Shown: positions 1 through 7,160 of the stretch, one piece after another
Position numbering within the stretch: position 1 is the first letter of the stretch
Layout of the letters: every line of letters starts with the position of its first letter
Source of the DNA: Mycobacterium sp. URHB0044
GTDB lineage: Bacteria > Actinomycetota > Actinomycetes > Mycobacteriales > Mycobacteriaceae
Assembly: GCF_000620625.1 (NCBI RefSeq)
Contig: NZ_JIAW01000005.1
Span: 186,001-250,000 of the forward strand
DNA: 64,000 nucleotides
Direction of reading: 5' to 3'
Position numbers and translations under genes: made by a program
Notes under the pieces: model-generated
The model's input: the letters and a program-made list of their open reading frames with translations, nothing else
The model's database searches: none
Told to the model about the DNA's origin: nothing

Positions 1-87
1 AGGGTCGGCCGCAGAAGCGCCGCAGCCGGCTATGAATGCGGCGACAGCGGAAGTGAGTAGACCAGTGGTGAAACGCGCGGCGATCAT
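1..87 (-). CDS. Lipoprotein, N-terminal part only (cut by window edge)
   Basis: Only the first 29 codons are in the window. They read as a lipoprotein signal peptide: a short N-terminus with one Arg, a hydrophobic stretch and the lipobox 'FIAGC' with the lipidated Cys at residue 22. The ATG at 87 has a good ribosome-binding site (AAGGAG, 95-100) inside the end of the upstream gene, and it overlaps that gene's TGA as ATGA, so translation is probably coupled. It is the last visible gene of the four-gene operon with the HD protein, MFS transporter and oxidoreductase. The mature domain lies outside the window, so no function can be given. Confidence 0.75.
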   Translation of the reverse strand, partial: MIAARFTTGLLTSAVAAFIAGCGASAADP

Positions 88-1022
88 CGACGTTCTCCTT
101 CTTCATGTCCTGCAATCTGGATGATGGTTTTCCCGGGGATGCGTCGGCGACGGGCGAACGCGTCGACCGTTTCGGCGAGGGGCCGCACGGCGCCGACAAT
201 GGGCTTGATCCGGCCGTCCCGCACTCGCTCGGCCAGGGCGCCAAGCTGCGCGCGGTCGGGTTCGACGACGAAGAAGACTGCGCGTCCTTCCTTGGGCTGC
301 ACCGTCGGTGCCATGGCGATGCTCACCAGGGTGCCGCCGGGGCGTACCAGCGTGGTTGACCGCTCGAGGACCTCGCCGCCGACGACGTCGAAGACCACGT
401 CGACGTCGCCAATGTCCTCCAACGAGTCGGCATTGAGATCGAGGAACTCGTGGGCACCGAGGCCGAGCACGAGTTCGCGGTCCTCGGCCCGTCCGGTGCC
501 GATCACGCGGGCACCCACCTCGCGTGCTAGTTGGACGGCGATCGACCCCACACCGCCGGCCGCCCCGTGCACGGCGATGCTCTGGCCGGCGGCAAGGCCG
601 GTATGGATGAATAGTCCTTGCCAGGCGGTCAGCCCCGAGATCGGCAGGGCTGCTGCCACGGTGTGGTCGATGTCGGCGGCCAGAGGCGCGAGGTTGCGCG
701 CCTCCACGGCGGTGTATTCGGCCAGCGAACCGTTACGCGCCCAGTCGGTGAGGCCGAACACCCGTTGTCCCACTGTCAGACCCGTTGTGCCGTAACCCAA
801 GTCGACAACGACTCCGGAAAGTTCGTGGCCGGGAACGCTTGGCGTTCTGTCGCGGCCGGCCCGGTCGGTCCAGGTGGCGGGCCACTCCAGTTCGCCTGGC
901 GTGAAGCCGGCGGCGTGGACGGCAACGATGACGTCGTTCTCGGCGGCGTGCGGGTAGGGCAGTTCGGACAGCGTGAGCCCACCGACTCCGGCGTCACGGT
1001 CTTGGACGGTAATCGCTTGCAT
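84..1022 (-). CDS. NADP-dependent zinc-free quinone oxidoreductase (MDR family)
   Basis: The 312-residue protein is a medium-chain dehydrogenase/reductase of the quinone-oxidoreductase branch, which reduces quinones or enals with NADPH and usually needs no zinc. A GroES-like N-terminal part carries 'PGHELSG' near residue 64. The nucleotide-binding motif 'AAGGVG' is at about 154-159. I chose the ATG at 1022, which has AAAGGA seven bases upstream. An in-frame ATG at 1037 overlaps the MFS stop as ATGA and would add five residues. It sits between the MFS transporter and the lipoprotein in one operon. The substrate cannot be read from the sequence. Confidence 0.88.
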   Translation of the reverse strand: MQAITVQDRDAGVGGLTLSELPYPHAAENDVIVAVHAAGFTPGELEWPATWTDRAGRDRTPSVPGHELSGVVVDLGYGTTGLTVGQRVFGLTDWARNGSLAEYTAVEARNLAPLAADIDHTVAAALPISGLTAWQGLFIHTGLAAGQSIAVHGAAGGVGSIAVQLAREVGARVIGTGRAEDRELVLGLGAHEFLDLNADSLEDIGDVDVVFDVVGGEVLERSTTLVRPGGTLVSIAMAPTVQPKEGRAVFFVVEPDRAQLGALAERVRDGRIKPIVGAVRPLAETVDAFARRRRIPGKTIIQIAGHEEGERR

Positions 1023-1033
1023 TTGAGGTCCTT

Positions 1034-2293
1034 TCATAGGGATTCGCAAATCGCGGAAGTGCGCCGAAGGGTTTGGTCGGGCCGGGAGTGGAGATTCCGA
1101 GCGGCGCGGAATGTCGCGAGCAGGGATATCGCTCCGATGAACGAGATGTACAGATAGCTCGTGGTCTGCAGTCCCCACGATGGGGCCGAGAGCCCGGCGG
1201 CGAGAGATGGAAGGCCAAGGGCCGCATAGCTGATCACGAAGGCAGCGGAAAAGACTTCCGATCGCGACTTCGCGGTGGTGGCTGCGCTGATGCTGCGGAG
1301 CGTTCCGTTGAACGTCAGGCCGACGCCCAGCCCGGAGGCGATTGATCCGCCGATGAATACCGACGGGGACGCGAGGACCAGGGCAATGGCCAAACCTCCA
1401 GCTCCCAGCGACAGCAGGACCGCTCCCAGCGCGGTGGCGTCTCGAGCGGGACGTCGCACGGCCCACAGTCCGCCAATGCTGTTGGCGATGAACAGCACTG
1501 TGATGCTGAGACCACCCGCGGCGCCGAACCCGAGGTGCAGAACATCGCGCATCAGCGACGGTGCGAGTGCGAGGAACAGTCCGGTGACCGACCACCCCGC
1601 GATGATCGCGGGAAGCGCGGCCAGAAACGTCCGCCGCGTTTCGGGAGGAACTCCGATACTCGGGCGCAGCGGGGCACGTCCCTCTGCACGCCGCAGGGCC
1701 GTCTCAGGGATCGCGAGCACTAGCGCCGCCAGTACCACGAACGCCAACGTGAGCGTCGGAAAGAGCTCCGCATCCGGACGAGGGCTCACCTGAACGAGCA
1801 ACCCGGCCAGACCTCCGCCGACGGCCAGCCCCAAGCTTGTGCCAACGGCGGTCATCGTCGGCCCCATATGCGGGCGGCCCTCGGGGGACAACTCGACCAG
1901 CCCGGCGGCCAGCGCACCTGTCGCCGTACCGGTTGCGATGCCCTGCACCACCCGGGCCAGCACCAGCCAGAAGACTCCGCTGGCCGCCCAGAAGATCACC
2001 GTCCCGGCCGCGGCCACCAGAAGGGCCGCCACCAGCACCGGACGTCGCCCGAGGTGGTCACTGAGTGATCCCACCGTCAGCAGGGCAGCGACCAATCCGG
2101 CTACGTATACGGCGAAGACCACCGTCAGCATCGTCACCGAAAGGCCCCACCTCGCCAGATACACCGGATAGATCGGCGATGGTGCACTCGTCGCTGCCAT
2201 CAGCACTACGTTGGCGAGGACGAGCACGCTGAACGAGACACCTCGACCGAGGCGACGGCCTCCCGTGAAACCACTTGCCGTATTCATCGTCAT
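1034..2293 (-). CDS. MFS transporter (drug/metabolite efflux type)
   Basis: This 419-residue, very hydrophobic protein has the pattern of twelve membrane helices of the major facilitator superfamily. The loop after the second helix carries the motif-A-like 'GSLSDHLGRRPVL'. It probably exports a small molecule by proton antiport in the plasma membrane. The start at 2293 has AAAGG seven bases upstream, and a second ATG lies two codons further in. It begins 17 bases after the HD-domain gene and its TGA overlaps the ATG at 1037 of the oxidoreductase, so the genes are almost certainly co-transcribed. The open frame continues upstream to 3232, but that extension is low-complexity antisense of the HD gene. 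Confidence 0.88.
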   Translation of the reverse strand: MTMNTASGFTGGRRLGRGVSFSVLVLANVVLMAATSAPSPIYPVYLARWGLSVTMLTVVFAVYVAGLVAALLTVGSLSDHLGRRPVLVAALLVAAAGTVIFWAASGVFWLVLARVVQGIATGTATGALAAGLVELSPEGRPHMGPTMTAVGTSLGLAVGGGLAGLLVQVSPRPDAELFPTLTLAFVVLAALVLAIPETALRRAEGRAPLRPSIGVPPETRRTFLAALPAIIAGWSVTGLFLALAPSLMRDVLHLGFGAAGGLSITVLFIANSIGGLWAVRRPARDATALGAVLLSLGAGGLAIALVLASPSVFIGGSIASGLGVGLTFNGTLRSISAATTAKSRSEVFSAAFVISYAALGLPSLAAGLSAPSWGLQTTSYLYISFIGAISLLATFRAARNLHSRPDQTLRRTSAICESL

Positions 2294-2310
2294 CCCAATG
2301 CCTTTGCCGG

Positions 2311-2949
2311 TCAGCTCGGCCAGGGCGAGCCGAGCATGCGCTCGACGGTGGTGGTGCGCCGAAAACCGGGGATGAAGTGCTCCAGAACGTCGGAGTTGAC
2401 GGTTCCGTTGGTGGTTTCGGGGCGGTTCTTGAACCCGTCGAAGTAGGCCTGCAGGAACTCGTTCTTGAAATCGCCGCGTGGGTGAGCGGCGAGGATTTCG
2501 GTCACCTGGTCGGTGTGCAGGCTGTCGAGGCCGAAACCGATGACATCGGTCAGCACACCGAGATACGTGGCGGCGATCTCCGGGCCCATATGGTCCGGAA
2601 TCCCCGGTGTGGTGTGCAGCGCGATGGCCGTCCACACGGTGTCCGCGGCAGTGGTGGAGAAACCACGCTCCAGCAGGAACTTGCGCGCATGATCTGCCCC
2701 GTCGACTTCGAAACGTTGTTCGGCATTGGAAAACGGCGTCGCGAGACCGGTGTCGTGGAACATGGCGGCCAGGTAGAGCAGTTCGGGATCCGGTTTCACG
2801 CCGAGCCGGTGAGCATGGATCTGGCCGAAAAGGTAAACCCTGCGGGAGTGGTGGTAGATGAGCGGGCTGGTGGTCTCCTGGAGGAAGCGAGTCGCTTCGG
2901 CGACCGCCTCGGTCTGCGGAACCTCCACACCCGCAATGTTTTCGGACAT
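2311..2949 (-). CDS. HD-domain protein, cyanamide-hydratase-like
   Basis: This 212-residue protein has an HD-type metal site: a His pair in 'YHHSRR' (about 32-37) and the HD pair in 'FHDTGL' (residues 65-66). Spacing and length resemble the cyanamide hydratase (Ddi2-like) branch of HD proteins, which hydrate cyanamide or related nitrile-like substrates with a bound metal. The ATG at 2949 is chosen on length, with only weak ribosome-binding sequence; an ATG at 2991 would add 14 residues and has no better site. It is the first gene of the operon with an exporter, an oxidoreductase and a lipoprotein, which suggests handling of a small toxic compound. That role is inference. Confidence 0.8.
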   Translation of the reverse strand: MSENIAGVEVPQTEAVAEATRFLQETTSPLIYHHSRRVYLFGQIHAHRLGVKPDPELLYLAAMFHDTGLATPFSNAEQRFEVDGADHARKFLLERGFSTTAADTVWTAIALHTTPGIPDHMGPEIAATYLGVLTDVIGFGLDSLHTDQVTEILAAHPRGDFKNEFLQAYFDGFKNRPETTNGTVNSDVLEHFIPGFRRTTTVERMLGSPWPS

Positions 2950-3261
2950 GATCTCTGCGCCTTCTGTTCGTGATTTCGGATTGTCTGCCATCCATGCTCG
3001 CGCTGACGATGCGTCCAGCGCTGCCTTCGTCTGGCCAGGAATCCCTCAAATCTGGACAGCGAGCCGCGTTACCACCCGACGAGACGCAGTTCGCGAAGGC
3101 AACACTCATCGGCTGGCGTCGCGGAGGTGCGCCAGGCGCAGGAAATATAGCCGGTAGTCTTTGCGCTGCAACAGATCTGGTGATTTGGCTGAAATCTTCG
3201 TAGGCTGCACCGCCGACATCGCCGGGCAGCACGGATTGGGGCGCACCGCGCAGCGGCGGAT
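2950..3261. other. Intergenic region, nothing convincing found
   Basis: About 310 bases lie between two minus-strand genes. Long open frames cross it on both strands but have compositionally biased translations and no ribosome-binding site. It should contain the promoter of the HD-MFS-oxidoreductase operon, but I cannot point to clear -35/-10 boxes or an operator, and there is no strong hairpin. Confidence 0.5.
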
Positions 3262-4350
3262 TTAGGCGCTATCCGCGCGCTGCTGAATTCGCCGCATCCA
3301 CCACGTCCGCTGCGGGTGCCGAACCAACTCCATGTCCACGTGCTGAGGCTGGGCCACGCCGAGCTCGACGACCTTGTCGGCGGCCAGTTCCCGGACTCGA
3401 GCGTCCGGTGCGAGCAACGCCTCGTCCCACGCCGCCACGTCACGCCAGTCCTCGATGCCGAACCCGTCGGCGGCACTGCGCAGGACCTCACCGAGTTCGC
3501 CGTCGAGCAGCTGTCGGAGCGAGTCGGCCCCGTGGCTCGGGTTGGCGATCATCCACGAGTGGTAGGCCCTCGGCACCTGGTAGAGCGTCGCGTCCGCCTC
3601 CTCGGCGATGTCGCGTGCGCTGTCGAAGGGCACCACCATGTCCTTTTCGCCGTGCAACACCATCGTCGAGACGTGGTGCTCCCGCATCGCGTGCAGCAAC
3701 GGCGTGTAGTCGCCGGACTGGATGATCGCGCGGGCCGCACCCGTCACCCCCGAAGGGCGCCGGACGTTGCCGATCATCACCGACGCCAGCATCCGCATGT
3801 AGCGGCTGCGCTCCGCGATGTCCAACCGGTACGCATCGAGGTCGAGGGCCATCCCCAGGAGTGCCCGCATCGCCTGCCGTGGCGAGCGCAACACCGAAGA
3901 CACCGCTCGGTCGAACGACGCCCCCGCGGCGGCGTCGAACAGCACCGCGGCCAACACTCGATCGGGTGCGACGGCAGCGAGCTGGATCGCCATCCGGCCG
4001 CCCATCGAATGGCCGGCGACGACGGCCTGCCGAATGCCGAGCGCGTCCAGCGTGCGCACCGTCAGATCGACGCGGTCGGCGAACTCGCCCGCGTCGCGCG
4101 GCAGGTTTCGGGTGTCACCGTGGCCCGCCGCGTCGATCGCCACGACCAGAAAGCCGAGCCCCGCGAACCGGCTCAGCATGCGCACATATGCTCGCCGGCT
4201 CAGCGCCAGGCCGTGCATGAACACCAGCGGAACGCCCCGCCCGCCGACCGAAACACCGACCTGGTGCCCGTCGTCGAGCACGAGGACGTGGTGAGTCAGC
4301 CGGATCCGCCGATCCGTCTGGCTCGGGATCAGCGAACTTCCCTCTCGCAT
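3262..4350 (-). CDS. Alpha/beta hydrolase with a C-terminal extension
   Basis: This 362-residue protein has an alpha/beta-hydrolase fold in its first ~270 residues. The oxyanion-loop motif 'FMHG' is near 44-47, the nucleophile elbow is 'GHSMGG' (Ser115), the acid is probably the Asp of 'GEKDMVVPF', and the His is in 'AYHSWM'. About 90 further residues, charged and helical in appearance, follow the catalytic His and are not part of the usual core. The ATG at 4350 is chosen because sequence upstream reads as antisense of the divergent gene; no strong ribosome-binding site is present. It is divergent from the hydrolase at 4444 with 93 bases between. The substrate is unknown. Confidence 0.8.
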   Translation of the reverse strand: MREGSSLIPSQTDRRIRLTHHVLVLDDGHQVGVSVGGRGVPLVFMHGLALSRRAYVRMLSRFAGLGFLVVAIDAAGHGDTRNLPRDAGEFADRVDLTVRTLDALGIRQAVVAGHSMGGRMAIQLAAVAPDRVLAAVLFDAAAGASFDRAVSSVLRSPRQAMRALLGMALDLDAYRLDIAERSRYMRMLASVMIGNVRRPSGVTGAARAIIQSGDYTPLLHAMREHHVSTMVLHGEKDMVVPFDSARDIAEEADATLYQVPRAYHSWMIANPSHGADSLRQLLDGELGEVLRSAADGFGIEDWRDVAAWDEALLAPDARVRELAADKVVELGVAQPQHVDMELVRHPQRTWWMRRIQQRADSA

Positions 4351-4443
4351 GGCGCTAGGGTTGCCACCAATCGGCCATGCAAACGCCCCGATCGGAGCGC
4401 CAACCCGGTCAGGCTGGCAAACCCTCCGTGCGACACTTTCACC

Positions 4444-5358
4444 ATGGTCATGCCAATCGCCCGCCCCAAGCTCGAAGGCAACGTCGCCGTTGGGGAAGAT
4501 CGTCAGATCGGGTTCGCCGAGTTCGGCGACCCGCAGGGCCGCGCCGTGTTCTGGCTGCACGGCACCCCCGGCGCGCGTCGACAGATTCCCACAGAGGCCC
4601 GCGTCTACGCCGAACTCGAGCACATCCGGTTGATCGGGATCGACCGGCCGGGCATCGGTTCGTCCACGCCGTTCCAGTACTCCAACGCGCTGGCGTTCGC
4701 CGATGATCTGCGGACCATCGCCGACGTCCTCGGCATCGACGAGATGGCCGTCATCGGATTGTCCGGCGGCGGGCCTTACGCGCTCGCCTGCGCCGCTGCG
4801 ATGCCGGAGCGCGTCGTGGTGACCGGAGTCCTCGGCGGTGTCGCCCCGGCGAAGGGGCCGGATGCAATCAGCGGCGGAGTGATGGCCATCGGATCCGCGG
4901 TGGCGCCCCTGATGCCGGTCATCGGACTACCGCTGCGGCTAGCCGCCGTCGGCCTGGTTCAACTGATCCGGCCGCTGGGGTCGACCGCCGTCGACCTGTA
5001 CGGCCGCCTCTCACCGGAGGCCGACCGCCAGCTGCTGGCGCGACCGGAGTTCAAGGCGATGTTCCTCGACGACCTGCTCAACGGCAGCCGCAAGCAGCTG
5101 TCCGCACCGTTCGCCGACGTCGTCGTCTTCGCCCGGGACTGGGGTTTCCGGCTCGACGAGGTGAAGGCGCCCGTCCGGTGGTGGCACGGCGACAAGGACC
5201 ACATCGTGCCGTTCGCGCACGGCCAACACGTCGTGTCCCGGCTGCCCGACGCCGAGCTCTACCACCTGCCCGGCGAGAGCCACCTCGCCGGACTCGGTCG
5301 CGCCGAGGAGATCCTCGGCAACCTGATGGCGCTGTGGGACAGCCTCGACAAGGACTGA
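4444..5358 (+). CDS. Alpha/beta hydrolase
   Basis: The 304-residue protein is a serine hydrolase of the alpha/beta fold. It shows 'LHGTPG' near residue 38, nucleophile elbow 'GLSGGG' (Ser107), an acid in 'GDKDHIVPF' and a His in 'GESHLAGLG'. The triad looks complete. The ATG at 4444 is followed in frame by another at 4450, and either could be used. The gene is divergent from the hydrolase at 4350 and convergent with the one ending at 5369, ten bases away, so three unrelated-looking hydrolases stand side by side. Ester or epoxide hydrolysis is possible, but no substrate can be assigned. Confidence 0.85.
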   Translation: MVMPIARPKLEGNVAVGEDRQIGFAEFGDPQGRAVFWLHGTPGARRQIPTEARVYAELEHIRLIGIDRPGIGSSTPFQYSNALAFADDLRTIADVLGIDEMAVIGLSGGGPYALACAAAMPERVVVTGVLGGVAPAKGPDAISGGVMAIGSAVAPLMPVIGLPLRLAAVGLVQLIRPLGSTAVDLYGRLSPEADRQLLARPEFKAMFLDDLLNGSRKQLSAPFADVVVFARDWGFRLDEVKAPVRWWHGDKDHIVPFAHGQHVVSRLPDAELYHLPGESHLAGLGRAEEILGNLMALWDSLDKD

Positions 5359-5368
5359 TCGACCCTGG

Positions 5369-6583
5369 CTACTTCGGGGTCTTGCCGAGGACCTCGTCGA
5401 GCCAGTCGAACACGTATCCCTCGAACAGGGTTGCGCCGAGGCCCTCGCAGTGCCCGCCCGCACCCTGAGCTTCGGTGAACTGCTTGAACACCTTGTCGCC
5501 ACCGAGATGCTCGTAGAGCAGCGAGCTTTGCGACGCAAAGTCGCCCTCGCCCTCGGTCACCAGAGTTGGACACCGAATGTCGGCGGCGATGCCCTCCAGC
5601 GAGAACGTCAACTGGTGCCTGATGAAGTCGCCAACCGCAGTCGCGCCCATCGCCGCCATCCGGGAGCCGTACCACTCGACGTTGCGCGGGCCGGTGAGCA
5701 CGGCCTGCAGTTGGGCGTCGACATCCGGGTCGGCGGCCGTCAGCTTGGCCAGGAAGTCCTCCGGATCGTCGGAGCCGACGCCCTTGGCCATCACGCCGAC
5801 GCGCGAGGCGAAGTCGTACTGGCCGGGGTCGGCGACGAGCGCGGCCACCCGGGGCTCGAACGCCGCCGCACGCGGTCCGAGATAACCGGCGAACGAGCGG
5901 CCGATCACCGCCACCGCTTGCGCGTCGACGCCCTCCTGCGCGATGAGCCATTCGAACGCCGCACCGAAGGGTGCCTCGAAGTCCGGTCGGAAGGGGCGCC
6001 GGTGTTCGAAGAGCATGCCGCCCTGACCGGGGCCCTCGAACACGAAGAAGTTGTAGCCGCGCGGCAGCGCCATGTAGCCGGTGGCGGTGTAACCCACCTC
6101 TGCCGTCGAGTCGAATCCGCACGGCGCCAACACCGTTGGTCTTTCGATGGCGTCGTCCGCTGGTCGGAACAGGTAACCGGTCATCGTCACGCCGTCGAAC
6201 GGGATCTCGGTGCTCGTCCCCTGCCAGCCGAGCAACGGCATCGCCGAGCGGAACGCCTCCCGATGCCGGCGCCACGCGTGCTGCAGCCGCTCGTCGTCGA
6301 GGTCGTGCCGCAGGAAGAAGAACGACTGCCGCCAGTACTCCGAGGCGCGCAAGTAGGCCTTGCGGGCGGTGACGGCGTGCCCCCGGCTGTGGGCTTCGTC
6401 GGCGAGCGAGGAGGCCACCTCGGCCGTCGCCGACCATGCGGTGAACCAGGAGTCGTAATCGCCTGCGCTGGTGCGGCTTGCGGTAGCAAGGGCCTCACCG
6501 AGGTCGGCGGCCTCCGCCGATACGGCGATGAGCGTCCGGCCGAGCTGGGCGTCCATGTCGGCGTCGTCGAGCAGAATCTTCAT
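5369..6583 (-). CDS. FrsA-like alpha/beta hydrolase (dihydropseudooxynicotine-hydrolase type)
   Basis: This 404-residue enzyme has a helical N-terminal region of about 130 residues before the alpha/beta-hydrolase core, the build seen in 2,6-dihydropseudooxynicotine hydrolase and FrsA-like proteins. The core carries 'FEGPGQGG' (about 182-189), the nucleophile elbow 'GRSFAGY' with Ser230 and Ala where a Gly is usual, and a His in 'GGHCEG' near the end. Family members cleave C-C or peptide-like bonds. It starts 13 bases after the small membrane protein gene, so it probably belongs to the minus-strand run that starts at CinA. The substrate is not known. Confidence 0.8.
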   Translation of the reverse strand: MKILLDDADMDAQLGRTLIAVSAEAADLGEALATASRTSAGDYDSWFTAWSATAEVASSLADEAHSRGHAVTARKAYLRASEYWRQSFFFLRHDLDDERLQHAWRRHREAFRSAMPLLGWQGTSTEIPFDGVTMTGYLFRPADDAIERPTVLAPCGFDSTAEVGYTATGYMALPRGYNFFVFEGPGQGGMLFEHRRPFRPDFEAPFGAAFEWLIAQEGVDAQAVAVIGRSFAGYLGPRAAAFEPRVAALVADPGQYDFASRVGVMAKGVGSDDPEDFLAKLTAADPDVDAQLQAVLTGPRNVEWYGSRMAAMGATAVGDFIRHQLTFSLEGIAADIRCPTLVTEGEGDFASQSSLLYEHLGGDKVFKQFTEAQGAGGHCEGLGATLFEGYVFDWLDEVLGKTPK

Positions 6584-6596
6584 GCGCCGCAGGGCC

Positions 6597-7103
6597 TCAA
6601 CGCAGGACTTCGATGAGCAGCACCCATGTGGTGAGCATCGAGATCACGACCGCGGCGATCATTCCTGCCGCGACCCAGTACATGCCGTTGGTGTCGTCGG
6701 CCATCAACAGCGCGCCGCCGACTACGAACGGCAGGACGCCGACCTGATAGAGGCCGATCTCCTGGACGAGCTGCCCGACCGGCCGCTCGTGTTGGGCGCG
6801 CGTCGCGATCTTGACCCAGGCGGCCCGCGCGGTGATCAGCCACGTCAATACCGCGAAGCCGATGGTCTCGACGCCGAACGCCAGCATGCTCTGCGGCCGC
6901 ATCAGGCCGGCGATGGAGACGACGAGCACGAGCACCAGCAACGCGATCGACGTCGCCGCCCGCGACGGCAACCACGGATACTTCAGGATCTCGCCGATGT
7001 TGGTGGCGATCGCGACCGTCACCAAACCGGCCAGCGCGGCGGACGCTCCGGCTGTTGCGACGAGCAGGTCCTTCCACGCCTCGAGCGCTTCAAAGACGGT
7101 GAT
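6597..7103 (-). CDS. Small membrane protein with a probable AUC start codon
   Basis: The protein has about four membrane helices and resembles uncharacterised mycobacterial membrane proteins that start with a TVFEALEAWKDLLVATAG-like segment. In-frame coding continues upstream of the first canonical start (GTG at 7025) for 26 codons, covering that segment. A strong ribosome-binding site AGGGAGG (7112-7118) lies exactly eight bases before an ATC at 7103. No ATG, GTG or TTG lies between the in-frame TGA upstream and codon 26. I therefore propose ATC as the start, giving 168 residues; starting at 7025 would leave 142. The gene lies between the flavoenzyme and the FrsA-like hydrolase in one run. 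Confidence 0.65.
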   Translation of the reverse strand: MTVFEALEAWKDLLVATAGASAALAGLVTVAIATNIGEILKYPWLPSRAATSIALLVLVLVVSIAGLMRPQSMLAFGVETIGFAVLTWLITARAAWVKIATRAQHERPVGQLVQEIGLYQVGVLPFVVGGALLMADDTNGMYWVAAGMIAAVVISMLTTWVLLIEVLR

Positions 7104-7160
7104 GCGATCAGCCTCCCTCGGTCCGTTTCACGGAATCGTATACGTGCGGGCGTACCGGAC

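Noticed and set aside
2294..3232. Upstream extension of the MFS frame
   Set aside because: It overlaps the HD gene in another frame, is rich in Arg/His/Pro and has no membrane helices; the MFS start at 2293 has a ribosome-binding site.
3316..4443. N-terminal extension of the plus-strand hydrolase at 4444
   Set aside because: The upstream part is antisense to the minus-strand hydrolase and does not resemble a protein domain; the hydrolase fold starts at 4444.
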